NCBI GenBank assembly: GCA_036505615.1
Contig: DASXTB010000149.1
Span: 1-32,566 of the forward strand
DNA length: 32,566 bases
Reading direction: 5' to 3'
Origin: DASXTB01 sp036505615
GTDB taxonomy: Bacteria; Acidobacteriota; UBA6911; JACQSX01
Position 1 is the stretch's first letter, and the number at the start of each line of letters is the position of its first letter. Of the stretch, positions 14,831 to 22,895 are shown piece by piece. Both the position numbers and the translations under genes were made by a program. Below the pieces are notes generated by a model. It saw only the letters and a program-made list of their open reading frames with translations. It was not told the DNA's origin and ran no database searches.

Positions 14831-16198
14831 ATGGTTCGTTTCGGCAAAAAACGAGTGGTCGTCATCGGAGGCAACGCTGCCGGAATGACTGCTGCCTCCC
14901 GTTTGCTGCGGCTCGATCCGGATGCCGAAGTGATCGTCCTGGAAAAAAGCCAGTACATCTCCTATTCCATTTGTGGTGCCCCCTACTACCTGGAAGGCTT
15001 GATCCCCGCCGCGGAGGACCTACTGGCGTTCACACCTGAAACTGCCCGCAAGGAGCGGCGTATTTTGGCGCGGACGGAATGGGAATGTTTCGAGCTTCTC
15101 CCCGGCCGGCGAGAAGCTGTTTGCCGTCATCTGAGATCCGGTCTGATCGACCGGCTGCCTTTTGACAATTTGGTTTTGGCCACCGGATACCGGCCCGCCA
15201 TCGGTAACATCGCAGGAGCCGAGCATGCGAAAGTTTTCAAGATTAGCCAACTGGAGAACATCGTCGAATTGAAGCAGTTTGTCGAGACCCGTCGCCCTGG
15301 TACGGCAGTCGTGGTGGGAGGCGGCTATATCGGCTTGAACCTGGCTGAAGCCCTGGTTAAACGGGGCCTGTCGGTTCAGCTTCTGGATCGAGGTGATCAG
15401 ATTCTGCGCGCGGTCGATGCCGACATCGCTTCCCTGGTTGAAGAGGAATGCCGAAAAAACGGACTCCAGGTCTCAAAGTTTGCCCCTGTCAATGAAATCC
15501 TTTTCGACGGCGATCAGCCGGCCGGAGTTGTGGCGGTAAATCAAACATATCGGGCCGATCTGGTCGTGGTTGATGTCGGAATCGTGCCAGAAGTCGAACT
15601 GGCCCGGCAAGCCGGGCTTCGAATCGGCTCTAGCGGCGCTGTCGCCGTATCACCGCGAATGGAAACCTCGCAGGACGGCATTTACGCGGCCGGCAACTGT
15701 GCCGAAGCGATACATTTTGTGACCCGACGCCCGATAGCCAGCGGCCTGGGAACCCACGCTGTAAAACAGGGGCGAGTAGCCGGAGAGAACATCGCAGGCA
15801 TCCGATCGGAGTTCACCGGGGTGCTCCAGACGTCCATCACTAAGTTCTTCTCACTTTCTGTCGCCAGAACGGGGCTGAATGAGTGGGAAGCAAAAAGCTT
15901 GGGATTCCCTTTCGGCGCTGTTTCGGTGACTACTCCTTCTCGCGCCGGTTATTTTCCGCCCAAGGAGCGGCTTACGGTCAAAATGATTTTCGACAAAAAG
16001 ACAGAAAGATTGCTCGGAGCCCAGATTGCAGGGCCTCCCTGGACCGCGAAGCGGATTGATGTGGCAGCAACGGCGATTACGGCGGGACTCACGCTGCAGC
16101 AGATCGCCCAGCTTGACTTGGCATATTCGCCGCCGCATGCGCCCTTGTGGGATCCGATTCAAGTCGCTGCCAACGTAGCGTTGCGGGAGATGCGATGA
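14831..16198 (+). CDS. FAD-dependent pyridine nucleotide-disulfide oxidoreductase, CoA-disulfide reductase-like
   Basis: This 455-residue flavoprotein belongs to the CoA-disulfide reductase/NADH oxidase branch with a single active-site cysteine. The FAD motif GGNAAG is at residues 13-18. The redox cysteine is Cys48 in YSICGAPYYLEG. The NAD(P)H Rossmann motif VVVGGGYIGLNLAE is at about 158-172. A second FAD motif, DGIYAAGNCAE, lies near 285-295. The C-terminal dimerisation domain is present. Likely reactions are reduction of CoA disulfide or related persulfide, or of oxygen. No Shine-Dalgarno precedes the ATG, which sits just after the heptad hairpin. Confidence 0.9.
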   Translation: MVRFGKKRVVVIGGNAAGMTAASRLLRLDPDAEVIVLEKSQYISYSICGAPYYLEGLIPAAEDLLAFTPETARKERRILARTEWECFELLPGRREAVCRHLRSGLIDRLPFDNLVLATGYRPAIGNIAGAEHAKVFKISQLENIVELKQFVETRRPGTAVVVGGGYIGLNLAEALVKRGLSVQLLDRGDQILRAVDADIASLVEEECRKNGLQVSKFAPVNEILFDGDQPAGVVAVNQTYRADLVVVDVGIVPEVELARQAGLRIGSSGAVAVSPRMETSQDGIYAAGNCAEAIHFVTRRPIASGLGTHAVKQGRVAGENIAGIRSEFTGVLQTSITKFFSLSVARTGLNEWEAKSLGFPFGAVSVTTPSRAGYFPPKERLTVKMIFDKKTERLLGAQIAGPPWTAKRIDVAATAITAGLTLQQIAQLDLAYSPPHAPLWDPIQVAANVALREMR

Positions 16199-16297
16199 CT
16201 ACCATGGAACCTTTCCGGTGGTGAAATGGCAGCATTGCGCACCCAGCTATACTGAATTAGAGGGGTTGTGGGGGTGTTTTTAATAAACATTTGAAAG

Positions 16298-16316
16298 CGA
16301 GATCAGTTCGATCTCG
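16298..16316 (+). promoter_or_regulatory. Hairpin abutting the Shine-Dalgarno of the small secreted protein
   Basis: CGAGATC and GATCTCG form a perfect 7-base stem around a 5-base loop. The AAAGGAG ribosome-binding site follows immediately at 16317-16323, ahead of the ATG at 16328. A structure this close could affect ribosome access or protect the 5' end. A TATACT at 16248 could be a -10, but no convincing -35 is present. Confidence 0.5.
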
Positions 16317-16327
16317 AAAGGAGCTGT

Positions 16328-16729
16328 ATGAAACGAATGCTATCATTGTCCTTTATCTTGCTGCTGTGCCTGGGTTTGGGGACGCAGGCCTACGCCAGGA
16401 AGGGTAAGGGGCCAAAAGGTGGAAGGATGGTTACGCTCACCGGATGTTTGCAATCCGGCACCGAGGCGAACACCTATACTCTGACCAACGTTACCGGGAC
16501 TGCCGTCAGCACCGGTAAGCAAATCGAGTTAATGGAAGGAGCCAAGGTAAGCCTCAAAGAACATGTAGGCCACAAGGTAGAAATCACCGGAACGAGAATT
16601 TCCGCCGCGCGAGCCGAGAAAATGGAGGGCGTAAAGGGGCCTGGAAAGAAAGCGGAACGAGCGGAAGAAAAAGGCGAGATGCACATAAGAGTGACTTCTG
16701 TGAAACACATCTCCCCGACCTGCCCCTAG
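16328..16729 (+). CDS. Small secreted protein of unknown function
   Basis: This 133-residue protein begins with a clear signal peptide (MKRMLSLSFILLLCLGLGTQAYA), leaving a basic mature protein of about 110 residues. The middle has alternating beta-type segments: VTLTGCLQSG, TYTLTNVTG, and LKEHVGHKVEITGTR. This pattern resembles small OB-fold-like periplasmic proteins that I associate with Acidobacteriota, but I cannot name a function. The C-terminal third is lysine- and glutamate-rich. The start is supported by an AAAGGAG site 4 bases upstream of the ATG. Two cysteines (about 40 and 132) could form a disulfide after export. Confidence 0.8.
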   Translation: MKRMLSLSFILLLCLGLGTQAYARKGKGPKGGRMVTLTGCLQSGTEANTYTLTNVTGTAVSTGKQIELMEGAKVSLKEHVGHKVEITGTRISAARAEKMEGVKGPGKKAERAEEKGEMHIRVTSVKHISPTCP

Positions 16730-16746
16730 GCAGTTGAGAACCAGGC

Positions 16747-16968
16747 GGTAGGCAGGAAGCAGCAGGGAGAGCGGGAGAGCGGGGAATGGGTGAGCAGGAG
16801 AGGCTGGAAGAAGAGAGAACTGGAAATTAAGATCGCCACACTGGCTTCAATCTGCCGTTCATCCATTTGCCAGCTTCCCCCTTCACCCGCTCCCCTACTC
16901 ACCGCTCTCCCTCCTGCCTCCTGCTTCCTGCCTCCTGCCTCCTGCTTCCTGCCTCCTGCTTCCTGCCT
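16747..16968. repeat. Nested word-repeat element, copy 1 (shared core 16797-16900)
   Basis: The outer left word GGCAGGAAGCAG and inner word GGGAGAGCGGGAG lead to a core at 16797-16900. The core is followed by inverse inner words (CCGCTCTCCC) and a run of inverse outer words (CCTCCTGCTTCCTGCC) up to the aldo/keto reductase stop at 16969. The core matches 19421-19525 with about 6 mismatches and one gap in 105 positions, in the same orientation. That makes this a member of a dispersed noncoding family. No open frame in it looks real. Confidence 0.9.
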
Positions 16969-17952
16969 CTAGATCGGGATTCCGTACCTCAAATAAAAGT
17001 TGTACCCGCGAAATTCTTCACGTAAGGACTGCAGCAAAGATGGGGGCAGTCGTGCTGCACCGGCGGACACATTTTCCGAAACCTGCTGTTCAGTCTTGGC
17101 CCCGGGAATGGCGGTGCTGACGGCGGGGTGCGCCAGAACGAATTGCAAGGCGGCGGGCACTGGCTTAAGGCGATGACCTTGACATAGTTCCAGGTAGCGA
17201 TCCACCTTGGGAAGCACATCCTGCAAGCGCTTCGGACTCAGAAAGTTGTTGCGGTTGTCCTGGGGATGGAAATCGAAGGATCGTATTTTGCCGGTCAGCA
17301 GCGCTGAAGCCAGCGGTACGCGGGCGATGATACCGTAGTTGGATCGTCTTGCCAGACCAAAAAGCCCATCAGCGGGCTTCTGATTCAGAACGTTGAATAG
17401 CACCTGAAGCGTAGAACCGAAATTCTTTTCTATAATCTGCTCGCCCTCCGACGGGTGGCTTATGGAGACTCCGTAGTGCCGGATCTTCCCTTCTGACTGC
17501 AGCCGTGCGAGCGCCTCGGGTGCGTCGCTGCTCCAGAGTTTTTCCATTGGCGGATTATGCAGTTGATACAAATCGAGGTAGTCGGTTTTCAGTCGCTGCA
17601 GCGACCGTTCGCAAGTTTGCAGAATGTGCGAGGCGCTAGAGTCCTTCCGGTGCGGGCGATCCGGTAGAGCAACATTTCCCACTTTCGAAGCGATAATCAC
17701 AGAAGGGCGCTTGCCTGCCAGCGCCTGGCCCAGTATCGTTTCGCTATGCCCGAAGCCGTAGCTATCGGCAGTGTCAAAAAAATTAACACCCAAATCAAGC
17801 GCTCGTGCTATCGCCTGCAGCGACTGCCGATCGTCCACCGGTCCCCACCCTATGGGGATGCCCTTAATCTTGTAAGGCCCGCCAATGGCCCAGCAACCGA
17901 ACCCAATCTCGCTGACACGAAGACCGGTCCGGCCTAACGTGCGGTAATTCAT
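16969..17952 (-). CDS. Aldo/keto reductase
   Basis: This 327-residue TIM-barrel oxidoreductase should reduce aldehydes or ketones with NADPH. The catalytic tetrad is visible as Asp60, Tyr65, Lys90 and His132 (FFDTADSY, ASK, LHN). The N-terminus LGRTGLRVSEIGFGCW is the family signature. The C-terminal PGAKTEQQVSENV matches the cofactor-phosphate loop. Its stop falls at the very edge of repeat copy 1, and another hairpin repeat lies on its upstream side, so the gene is framed by repeats. The substrate cannot be predicted. Confidence 0.95.
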   Translation of the reverse strand: MNYRTLGRTGLRVSEIGFGCWAIGGPYKIKGIPIGWGPVDDRQSLQAIARALDLGVNFFDTADSYGFGHSETILGQALAGKRPSVIIASKVGNVALPDRPHRKDSSASHILQTCERSLQRLKTDYLDLYQLHNPPMEKLWSSDAPEALARLQSEGKIRHYGVSISHPSEGEQIIEKNFGSTLQVLFNVLNQKPADGLFGLARRSNYGIIARVPLASALLTGKIRSFDFHPQDNRNNFLSPKRLQDVLPKVDRYLELCQGHRLKPVPAALQFVLAHPAVSTAIPGAKTEQQVSENVSAGAARLPPSLLQSLREEFRGYNFYLRYGIPI

Positions 17953-17970
17953 GCCATTCCGGGTTGCGAC

Positions 17971-18192
17971 TTATTAGTTGCCAGTTCCCAGTTGCCAGTA
18001 GCTAGTTCCTGGTTGCCAGCCACTTCTGTAGTCTACCGTCAGATTGAACTCTGTTACCCCCCTCTCACGATTTGATCTGAAACACTGGCAACTGCAGAGA
18101 GGGAACTGACAACTGGAACTCGCAACTAGTAACTGCGAACTAGCTGCCGTGAACTGGCAACTGGGAACCAGCTACTGGGAACTGGGAAGTGG
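17971..18192. repeat. Inverted word-repeat hairpin between aldo/keto reductase and Fur-fusion genes
   Basis: The left arm repeats AGTTGCCAGTTCCC and AGTAGCTAGTTCC words. After a core at about 18025-18085, the right arm repeats CTGGCAACTGGGAAC words to the stop codon at 18193. AGTAGCTgGTTCC in the reverse complement of the right arm matches AGTAGCTaGTTCC in the left. The element fills the 240-base gap. Confidence 0.85.
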
Positions 18193-19203
18193 CTACTTCA
18201 GTTGCGAGATTTCTCGCTCCAATTCACGAATGAACGCAGCGCGCTGTGTGGGGTTGGAGCGAACCCGCTCCAAGTTGTCGATGGCCATCTGAATCAACTG
18301 CATGTGGTGCTTTTCCTCCTCGGCAAATTCTTCGCAGAGCCGCTTACCCACATCGTCCAATTTCTCAGCCATGTTTTTGAAGAACTCGTGATTTTCCTTT
18401 TCCATGTGCCAGGCTTCCCTGAGCGTACGCATTTCTTCATCTTCATTAACGATGTTCTTTTTGAAATCTTCCCGGGAACGCCTGAAAGCCTCCGTCACCT
18501 CGTCGTAATCAAAAATGAAGAACCGCGGCTTTTGTTCCAGCCAGTGATTTTCCTCGACCAGCTTCTGGTATTGGCTCTTCAGCAACTGCAGGTGATGCTT
18601 CTCCTCTTCCCCCAAGGCGGCAAAGAGGCGCCGGCTCCAATCCTGCTTGAAGTTGTTCATCCGCGAGCTGTAAAACTTGATTCCCCGTTCCTCCGTGTGA
18701 ATGAAGATCCGAAGTACGTCGCGTTCGAAGACCTTGGAGATATTCTCCTGGATACGAAGGCCGCTCTTTTCGACCCGGGCCCCTTTCTGACATTTCTCAC
18801 AGACTCCGAATATCTGCAACTTGTGGCTGCTGGCAATGAATCCGTACTCCTGAGGAATCTCATCCATGATTCTTTCCAGCGTAGGATGGACAAACTCGAT
18901 AGTGGCGTGACATTCTGAGCAAACCAGATGATGGTGATGCGTGGGATTGTATTCGTAGCTCTTCTCTTCCTCGCTGATTTTGACAGACTTCGCCAGCCCG
19001 CACTCTTCCAGAAGTTTTAGCGTTCGGAAAACGGTCGAGATACCAATCTGCGGATTTTTCTTTTTTACGATGGCGTGAAGATCAAAAGCGGTAAAGTGCC
19101 CGGGCATTGCCAGAAAAGAATCCAGTATTTGCAGGCGTTGTTCGGTGTTCTTCAGCCCCTTTTTTTCGATATATCTAAAATAGAGCTCTTTCTCGGTTTG
19201 CAT
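18193..19203 (-). CDS. Fur-family regulator fused to a ferritin-like (rubrerythrin-type) di-iron domain
   Basis: This 336-residue protein is a two-domain fusion. Residues 1-140 are a Fur-family repressor. A winged-helix recognition segment GISTVFRTLKLLEECGL lies at 54-70 and a histidine cluster at 89-92. Structural-zinc pairs are Cys95/Cys98 and Cys135/Cys138. Residues about 155-320 form a four-helix ferritin-like domain with all six expected di-iron ligands: Glu171, Glu201 and His204 (EEKHH), Glu268, Glu297 and His300 (EEKHH again). No rubredoxin domain follows. Fur-type proteins sense iron, zinc or peroxide; rubrerythrins reduce peroxide or sense oxygen. The fusion suggests a regulator with its own di-iron peroxide/oxygen module. 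Both parts are in one frame with no stop between them. Neighbours give no target. Confidence 0.93.
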   Translation of the reverse strand: MQTEKELYFRYIEKKGLKNTEQRLQILDSFLAMPGHFTAFDLHAIVKKKNPQIGISTVFRTLKLLEECGLAKSVKISEEEKSYEYNPTHHHHLVCSECHATIEFVHPTLERIMDEIPQEYGFIASSHKLQIFGVCEKCQKGARVEKSGLRIQENISKVFERDVLRIFIHTEERGIKFYSSRMNNFKQDWSRRLFAALGEEEKHHLQLLKSQYQKLVEENHWLEQKPRFFIFDYDEVTEAFRRSREDFKKNIVNEDEEMRTLREAWHMEKENHEFFKNMAEKLDDVGKRLCEEFAEEEKHHMQLIQMAIDNLERVRSNPTQRAAFIRELEREISQLK

Positions 19204-19217
19204 CTCTTGTTGGCCCC

Positions 19218-19246
19218 ATAGTAGTCACACTGCTCGCGACAGTCAA
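19218..19246 (-). promoter_or_regulatory. Promoter of the Fur-ferritin fusion gene with a candidate operator
   Basis: On the minus strand TTGACT (19246-19241) and TACTAT (19223-19218) are 17 bases apart, matching consensus at 5 and 4 of 6. Transcription would start only about 8 bases before the ATG, giving a near-leaderless message with no good Shine-Dalgarno. Between the boxes, ACTG and CAGT bracket a 7-base centre (19229-19243). This imperfect palindrome could be an operator for autoregulation. It does not match the classical Fur box. Confidence 0.5.
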
Positions 19247-19259
19247 TGCTGGTTGTTTC

Positions 19260-19627
19260 ACAGGAGGCAGGAGGCAGGAAGCAGGAGGCAGGCGGCAGGG
19301 AAGCCGAGGGAGAGTGGGTGACCGGGAGAGCGGGAGAGTGGGTGAGCGGGAGAGCGGGGGAGTAGGAGAGCGGGAGAGCGGGGGATTGGCTAAGCGGGAG
19401 AGCGGGGGAGTGGGTGTGCGGGAGAGGCTAGAAGAATAGAGAACTGGAAATTAAGATCGGCCATCCGGGCTTCAATCTGCCGTTCATCCACTTGCCAGCT
19501 TCCCCCTTCACCCGCTCCCCTACTCTCCCGCTCTCCCACTCCCCCGCTCTCCCACTCCCCCGCTCTCCCGCTCTCCCACTCCCCCGCTCACCCACTCTCA
19601 CTCCGCTTCGCTGCCGCCTGCCGTCTG
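19260..19627. repeat. Nested word-repeat element, copy 2 (shared core 19421-19525)
   Basis: The outer word GGCAGGAGGCAGGAAGC at 19264-19300 is followed by many GGGAGAGCGGGAGAG-like inner words to about 19420. Then comes the core shared with 16797-16900, inverse inner words CCGCTCTCCCACTCCC to about 19600, and inverse outer words GCTGCCGCCTGCCG ending at the folE stop. This 368-base element fills nearly all of the 424-base gap upstream of the Fur-fusion gene. No gene is credible in it. Confidence 0.9.
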
Positions 19628-20227
19628 CTACGGCCGGGGCTGGTGAATCAGACTGAGGAACTCGTTTCTCGTTTCGATGTGCTCTTTGAAAGTCCCGAGC
19701 ATCGAGCTGGTCACCGCAATACTGTTCTGCTTTTCCACTCCGCGCATGATCATGCAAAGATGTACTGCTTCCACAACGACCGCCACTCCTCTTGGCTGGA
19801 CAACATCACTGATAGTCTCCGCAATCTGCGTGGTCAGGCGCTCTTGAATCTGGAGGCGACGGGCGAAGGCATCCACCAGTCGGGGGATTTTACTGAGCCC
19901 AATTACCTGCCCGTTAGGTATGTATGCGACGTGGCACTTGCCGAAAAATGGGAGCAGATGGTGCTCGCACAGGGAAAATAACTCAATGTCTTTGACAATG
20001 ACCATTTCGTTGTAGCTGACTTCAAACAGCGCGCCGCGCACCAAATCCATTGGTTCGACCTGGTATCCGCTGGTGAGAAACTTCAACGATTCCGCCATCC
20101 TCCGCGGTGTGTCGCGCAACCCGTCACGGAATGGATCTTCACCCAGAAAAAGGATGATTTTCTGCAGCATCCCCTCTATCTCACTGGATGTGGTCTCAAC
20201 TTCAATCTCAGGAAGCTTACCTGGCAT
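19628..20227 (-). CDS. folE: GTP cyclohydrolase I
   Basis: This 199-residue enzyme converts GTP to 7,8-dihydroneopterin triphosphate, the first step of tetrahydrofolate synthesis. The zinc ligands are visible as Cys87 and His90 (SLCEHH) and Cys158 (HLCMIMRG). The segment GLRDTPRRMAESL and the C-terminal TRNEFLSLI are family hallmarks. Length is typical of the bacterial type I enzyme. It ends against repeat copy 2, and it points away from the peptidase gene across a 158-base divergent gap. Another folate-pathway gene, folK, is in this window at 28643 but in a different operon. Confidence 0.97.
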   Translation of the reverse strand: MPGKLPEIEVETTSSEIEGMLQKIILFLGEDPFRDGLRDTPRRMAESLKFLTSGYQVEPMDLVRGALFEVSYNEMVIVKDIELFSLCEHHLLPFFGKCHVAYIPNGQVIGLSKIPRLVDAFARRLQIQERLTTQIAETISDVVQPRGVAVVVEAVHLCMIMRGVEKQNSIAVTSSMLGTFKEHIETRNEFLSLIHQPRP

Positions 20228-20385
20228 TCTACTCCTCGTCCGATAGTTAAATTCTAACGCCGCCGGCGGTCAAGATTTCCGCTCTAACCGACAAATCCTG
20301 GGAAACCTAACCGGAGCTCCAAAGCCGGCAGCATGAAAAATTTCTCGACTGGTGTCAATTTCACGCCATAATCATACGAGACACT

Positions 20386-21873
20386 ATGAAAAAGATCATT
20401 AACTGCTTTTTGTTTCTGATACTCGGATTTTCCGCTCTTGGAGCTGCAGTCAAACCCGAAACGTACGCCCGGCGGCGCGCGCTAGTAATGGAAAAAATGG
20501 GCGAAAAGGGGATGCTGATCCTCTTCAGCAGCGCTCCCAAGAAGTTCACGGGCGACGTATTCTACAAGTTTCGTCAAGAGAGTAATCTCTATTATCTGAC
20601 CGGGGTCAAACAGGAAGAGACCGTCCTGGTGTTGATGCCGTCCAACCAGACGCGCAAAGAGAATCTCTTTATTCTAAATCGCGACCCTGCCCGGGAAGTG
20701 TGGGCCGGAAGTCGGCTCTCGATGGAGGAAGCTCAGAAAAACTCCGGTATTGAAAACGTCTACAGCCGGAGCGAATTTGACGACTTCATCGACTCCCTTC
20801 TCTATGGGCGCCCCTACGGCATCAACCGTTATTTAAACACGGAAGAATATGCGCGGTTCTTTTCTCAGCTCAAGTTCGGCGATGTGCCGGTCTTTTTGCT
20901 TTTGGAGGACCGGCCCGGGCTGCGTGGCCAGCTCACTCCCGAATTTGAGTTTGCCAATAAATTGCGCGAGAGATTTCCCGGCATCACCATCCGCGATTGC
21001 AGCGACATTCTTGCCGCACTTCGGATCGTAAAGACTCCCGAAGAAATCGACCGCATCCGGCGGGCTATCGAGATCACGTCGGAAGGACTGCTCGACGCCA
21101 TGCGCAAGATGGAGCCGGGGATGCACGAGTATGAGATCCAGGCAATGATTGAATTCCATTATCTGAGAAATAACGCCGCCGTCGCCTATCCTTCTATTAT
21201 TGCTTCAGGGAATAATGCGACCACGCTCCACTATGACCGGAATGAGCGAAGGATAGCTTACGGCGACCTGGTTTTGATGGACGTCGGCGCCGAGTACGAC
21301 TACTACGATGCCGATGTGACCCGGACAGTGCCCGTCAGCGGGAAATTCACTCAGCCTCAAGCGGACATCTACCAAGTGGTCCTCAGCGCCCAGGAAGAAG
21401 CGATGAAAGTGCTGCGCCCGGGAAAAACCATCCAGCAGGTTCACGAGCGCGCCTTAGAGGTAATCAAGGCTGGCCTGTTAAAACTCGGCTTGATCACAGA
21501 CCCGAACACCGATCAGTACCGCAATTTCTTCATGCATGGGACTAGCCATTGGCTCGGTCTCGACGTACACGATGTCGGCGAGCGCTCAACTGAATTTCAG
21601 CCGGGAATGGTCCTGACCGTCGAGCCTGGCATCTACGTACGCGGAGACCTGATTGACTATCTCGGTCGGGACGGGCGAAATCAACAGTGGATTGAAGCAA
21701 TGCGGCCGGCCTTTGAAAAATATCGTGGCGTGGGCGTCCGCATCGAAGATGATTTTCTAATTACCGCTGATGGTTACGAACATCTCTCGCGCAAAGTGCC
21801 TCGGCAGCTGCACGAAGTGGAAAGATGGATGCAGTCCAATAAGTTGAAATCGGCACGCGCACAGCAGCATTGA
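20386..21873 (+). CDS. pepP: Xaa-Pro aminopeptidase (M24B), probably exported
   Basis: This 495-residue metallopeptidase should remove N-terminal residues ahead of proline. The pita-bread fold metal ligands are all present at Asp299, Asp310, His388, Glu413 and Glu454, with the strings ADVTRT, GTSHWLGLDVHDVG, TVEPGIY and RIEDDF. The N-terminal aminopeptidase-P domain covers about residues 25-190. The first 20 residues form a signal-peptide-like hydrophobic stretch, so it probably acts in the periplasm, unlike cytosolic E. coli PepP. The ribosome-binding site is weak. The 3' end runs into short AAAGTTGAAGGTCGAAAG repeat words at 21869-21900. Confidence 0.94.
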   Translation: MKKIINCFLFLILGFSALGAAVKPETYARRRALVMEKMGEKGMLILFSSAPKKFTGDVFYKFRQESNLYYLTGVKQEETVLVLMPSNQTRKENLFILNRDPAREVWAGSRLSMEEAQKNSGIENVYSRSEFDDFIDSLLYGRPYGINRYLNTEEYARFFSQLKFGDVPVFLLLEDRPGLRGQLTPEFEFANKLRERFPGITIRDCSDILAALRIVKTPEEIDRIRRAIEITSEGLLDAMRKMEPGMHEYEIQAMIEFHYLRNNAAVAYPSIIASGNNATTLHYDRNERRIAYGDLVLMDVGAEYDYYDADVTRTVPVSGKFTQPQADIYQVVLSAQEEAMKVLRPGKTIQQVHERALEVIKAGLLKLGLITDPNTDQYRNFFMHGTSHWLGLDVHDVGERSTEFQPGMVLTVEPGIYVRGDLIDYLGRDGRNQQWIEAMRPAFEKYRGVGVRIEDDFLITADGYEHLSRKVPRQLHEVERWMQSNKLKSARAQQH

Positions 21874-21949
21874 AAGTTGAAGGTCGAAAGTTCAAGGCCG
21901 CAAAGCGCTTGTAATGGCGCTCTCCATTGTGTTAATTGTGTTTCGGTTC

Positions 21950-22021
21950 GGCGCTATCGTCTAAGGGTTAGGACGCGGCCCTCTCAAGGCTGAAATAGGG
22001 GTTCGATTCCCCTTAGCGCTA
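21950..22021 (+). tRNA. tRNA-Glu (anticodon CTC)
   Basis: The sequence folds as a full cloverleaf. Acceptor GGCGCTA pairs with TAGCGCT (terminal G-T pair). The anticodon stem CGGCC/GGCTG encloses the loop CTCTCAA, giving anticodon CTC. The T-arm is AGGGG-TTCGATT-CCCCT. The discriminator base is A at 22021 and CCA is not encoded. It would read GAG. It stands alone between the peptidase and DUF1080 genes. Confidence 0.95.
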
Positions 22022-22142
22022 CGATTCCAACGGCGCGTTTTCCGCGGCAAGTTAGCAGTTACAAGCGCCGCTTGATTAACTCCTCGGTTGAAAAGTGAAT
22101 TTCGCCTCTCATGGGAGCCATGCCTCAGATCCGGAGCTGAAA

Positions 22143-22895
22143 ATGAAGCGATTAGCCTCAGTAGCAATCCTGGTCACCTTTTTGACTCTAACATCCGCGC
22201 CCTCGCAGCAATCGGCCGCTGGCAAACCACCTCAGGGATTCACCTCCTTGTTCAACGGCAAGGACCTTACCGGCTGGAAAGTCCCGTCTGGCGACAACGG
22301 GCATTGGAAAGTCCTGGACGGCGCGATTGACTACGACGCGCAGAGTGAAGCTTCGGGCGACAAGAATCTCTGGACTGAGAAGGAGTATGGCGACTTCGTT
22401 CTTCAAATCGACTGGCGCATCAAAGAAACACCCTATTTGAATCCGAGTGTTCCTATCGTCAAACCGGATGGATCGCACAAGTTGAATGAAAAGGGCCAGG
22501 AGATTCACATGTCGGTGCCGGATTCTGATTCCGGTGTTTTTGTTCGCGGCAATCAGAAATCGCAGGTGAATATCTGGTGCTGGCCAGTCGGGTCCGGCGA
22601 AGTTTATGGTTATCGCATGGACAAGGACATGCCGGCGGCGGTCCGCGCGGGCGTAACACCGAAGACGAATGCCGATAACAACATCGGCGAATGGAATACT
22701 TTCCGAATTACCATGAAAGGGGACCGGCTTACCGTCGTCCTCAATGGCAAAACGGTGATCGAAAACGCCCAGCTGCCCGGCGTCCGCGCCAAAGGTCCCA
22801 TCGGCTTGCAGCACCACGGCGGCAAGCGCAATGGCGAATGGGCCGGCCCTCCCAGCCTGGTCCAGTTCCGCAATATTTACCTGAAGCAGCTGTGA
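22143..22895 (+). CDS. Secreted DUF1080 (3-keto-disaccharide hydrolase-like) protein
   Basis: This 250-residue protein has a signal peptide of about 24 residues (MKRLASVAILVTFLTLTSAP). A DUF1080 concanavalin-like beta-sandwich follows, opening with GFTSLFNGKDLTGWKV and containing VWGSGE-type and NEWNTFRITMKGDRLTVVLNG-like strands. Domains of this family hydrolyse 3-keto sugars or bind glycans in the periplasm or outside the cell. The ATG at 22143 is preferred over an upstream frame start at 22095 because GGAG lies about 8 bases ahead and the signal peptide begins there. The preceding gap from 21874 holds the tRNA gene. The following gap holds CACGGAG words at 22914-22935. Confidence 0.9.
   Translation: MKRLASVAILVTFLTLTSAPSQQSAAGKPPQGFTSLFNGKDLTGWKVPSGDNGHWKVLDGAIDYDAQSEASGDKNLWTEKEYGDFVLQIDWRIKETPYLNPSVPIVKPDGSHKLNEKGQEIHMSVPDSDSGVFVRGNQKSQVNIWCWPVGSGEVYGYRMDKDMPAAVRAGVTPKTNADNNIGEWNTFRITMKGDRLTVVLNGKTVIENAQLPGVRAKGPIGLQHHGGKRNGEWAGPPSLVQFRNIYLKQL

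Noticed and set aside
18780..18920. Rubredoxin-like domain from the CxxC pairs in the Fur fusion protein
   Set aside because: The two CxxC pairs (95/98 and 135/138) fall in the Fur dimerisation domain at the structural zinc positions. No CxxC follows the di-iron domain.
19260..19627. Possible CRISPR or coding tandem-repeat protein
   Set aside because: The repeats are short degenerate words with a palindromic layout. Frames through it are interrupted and differ between the two element copies.
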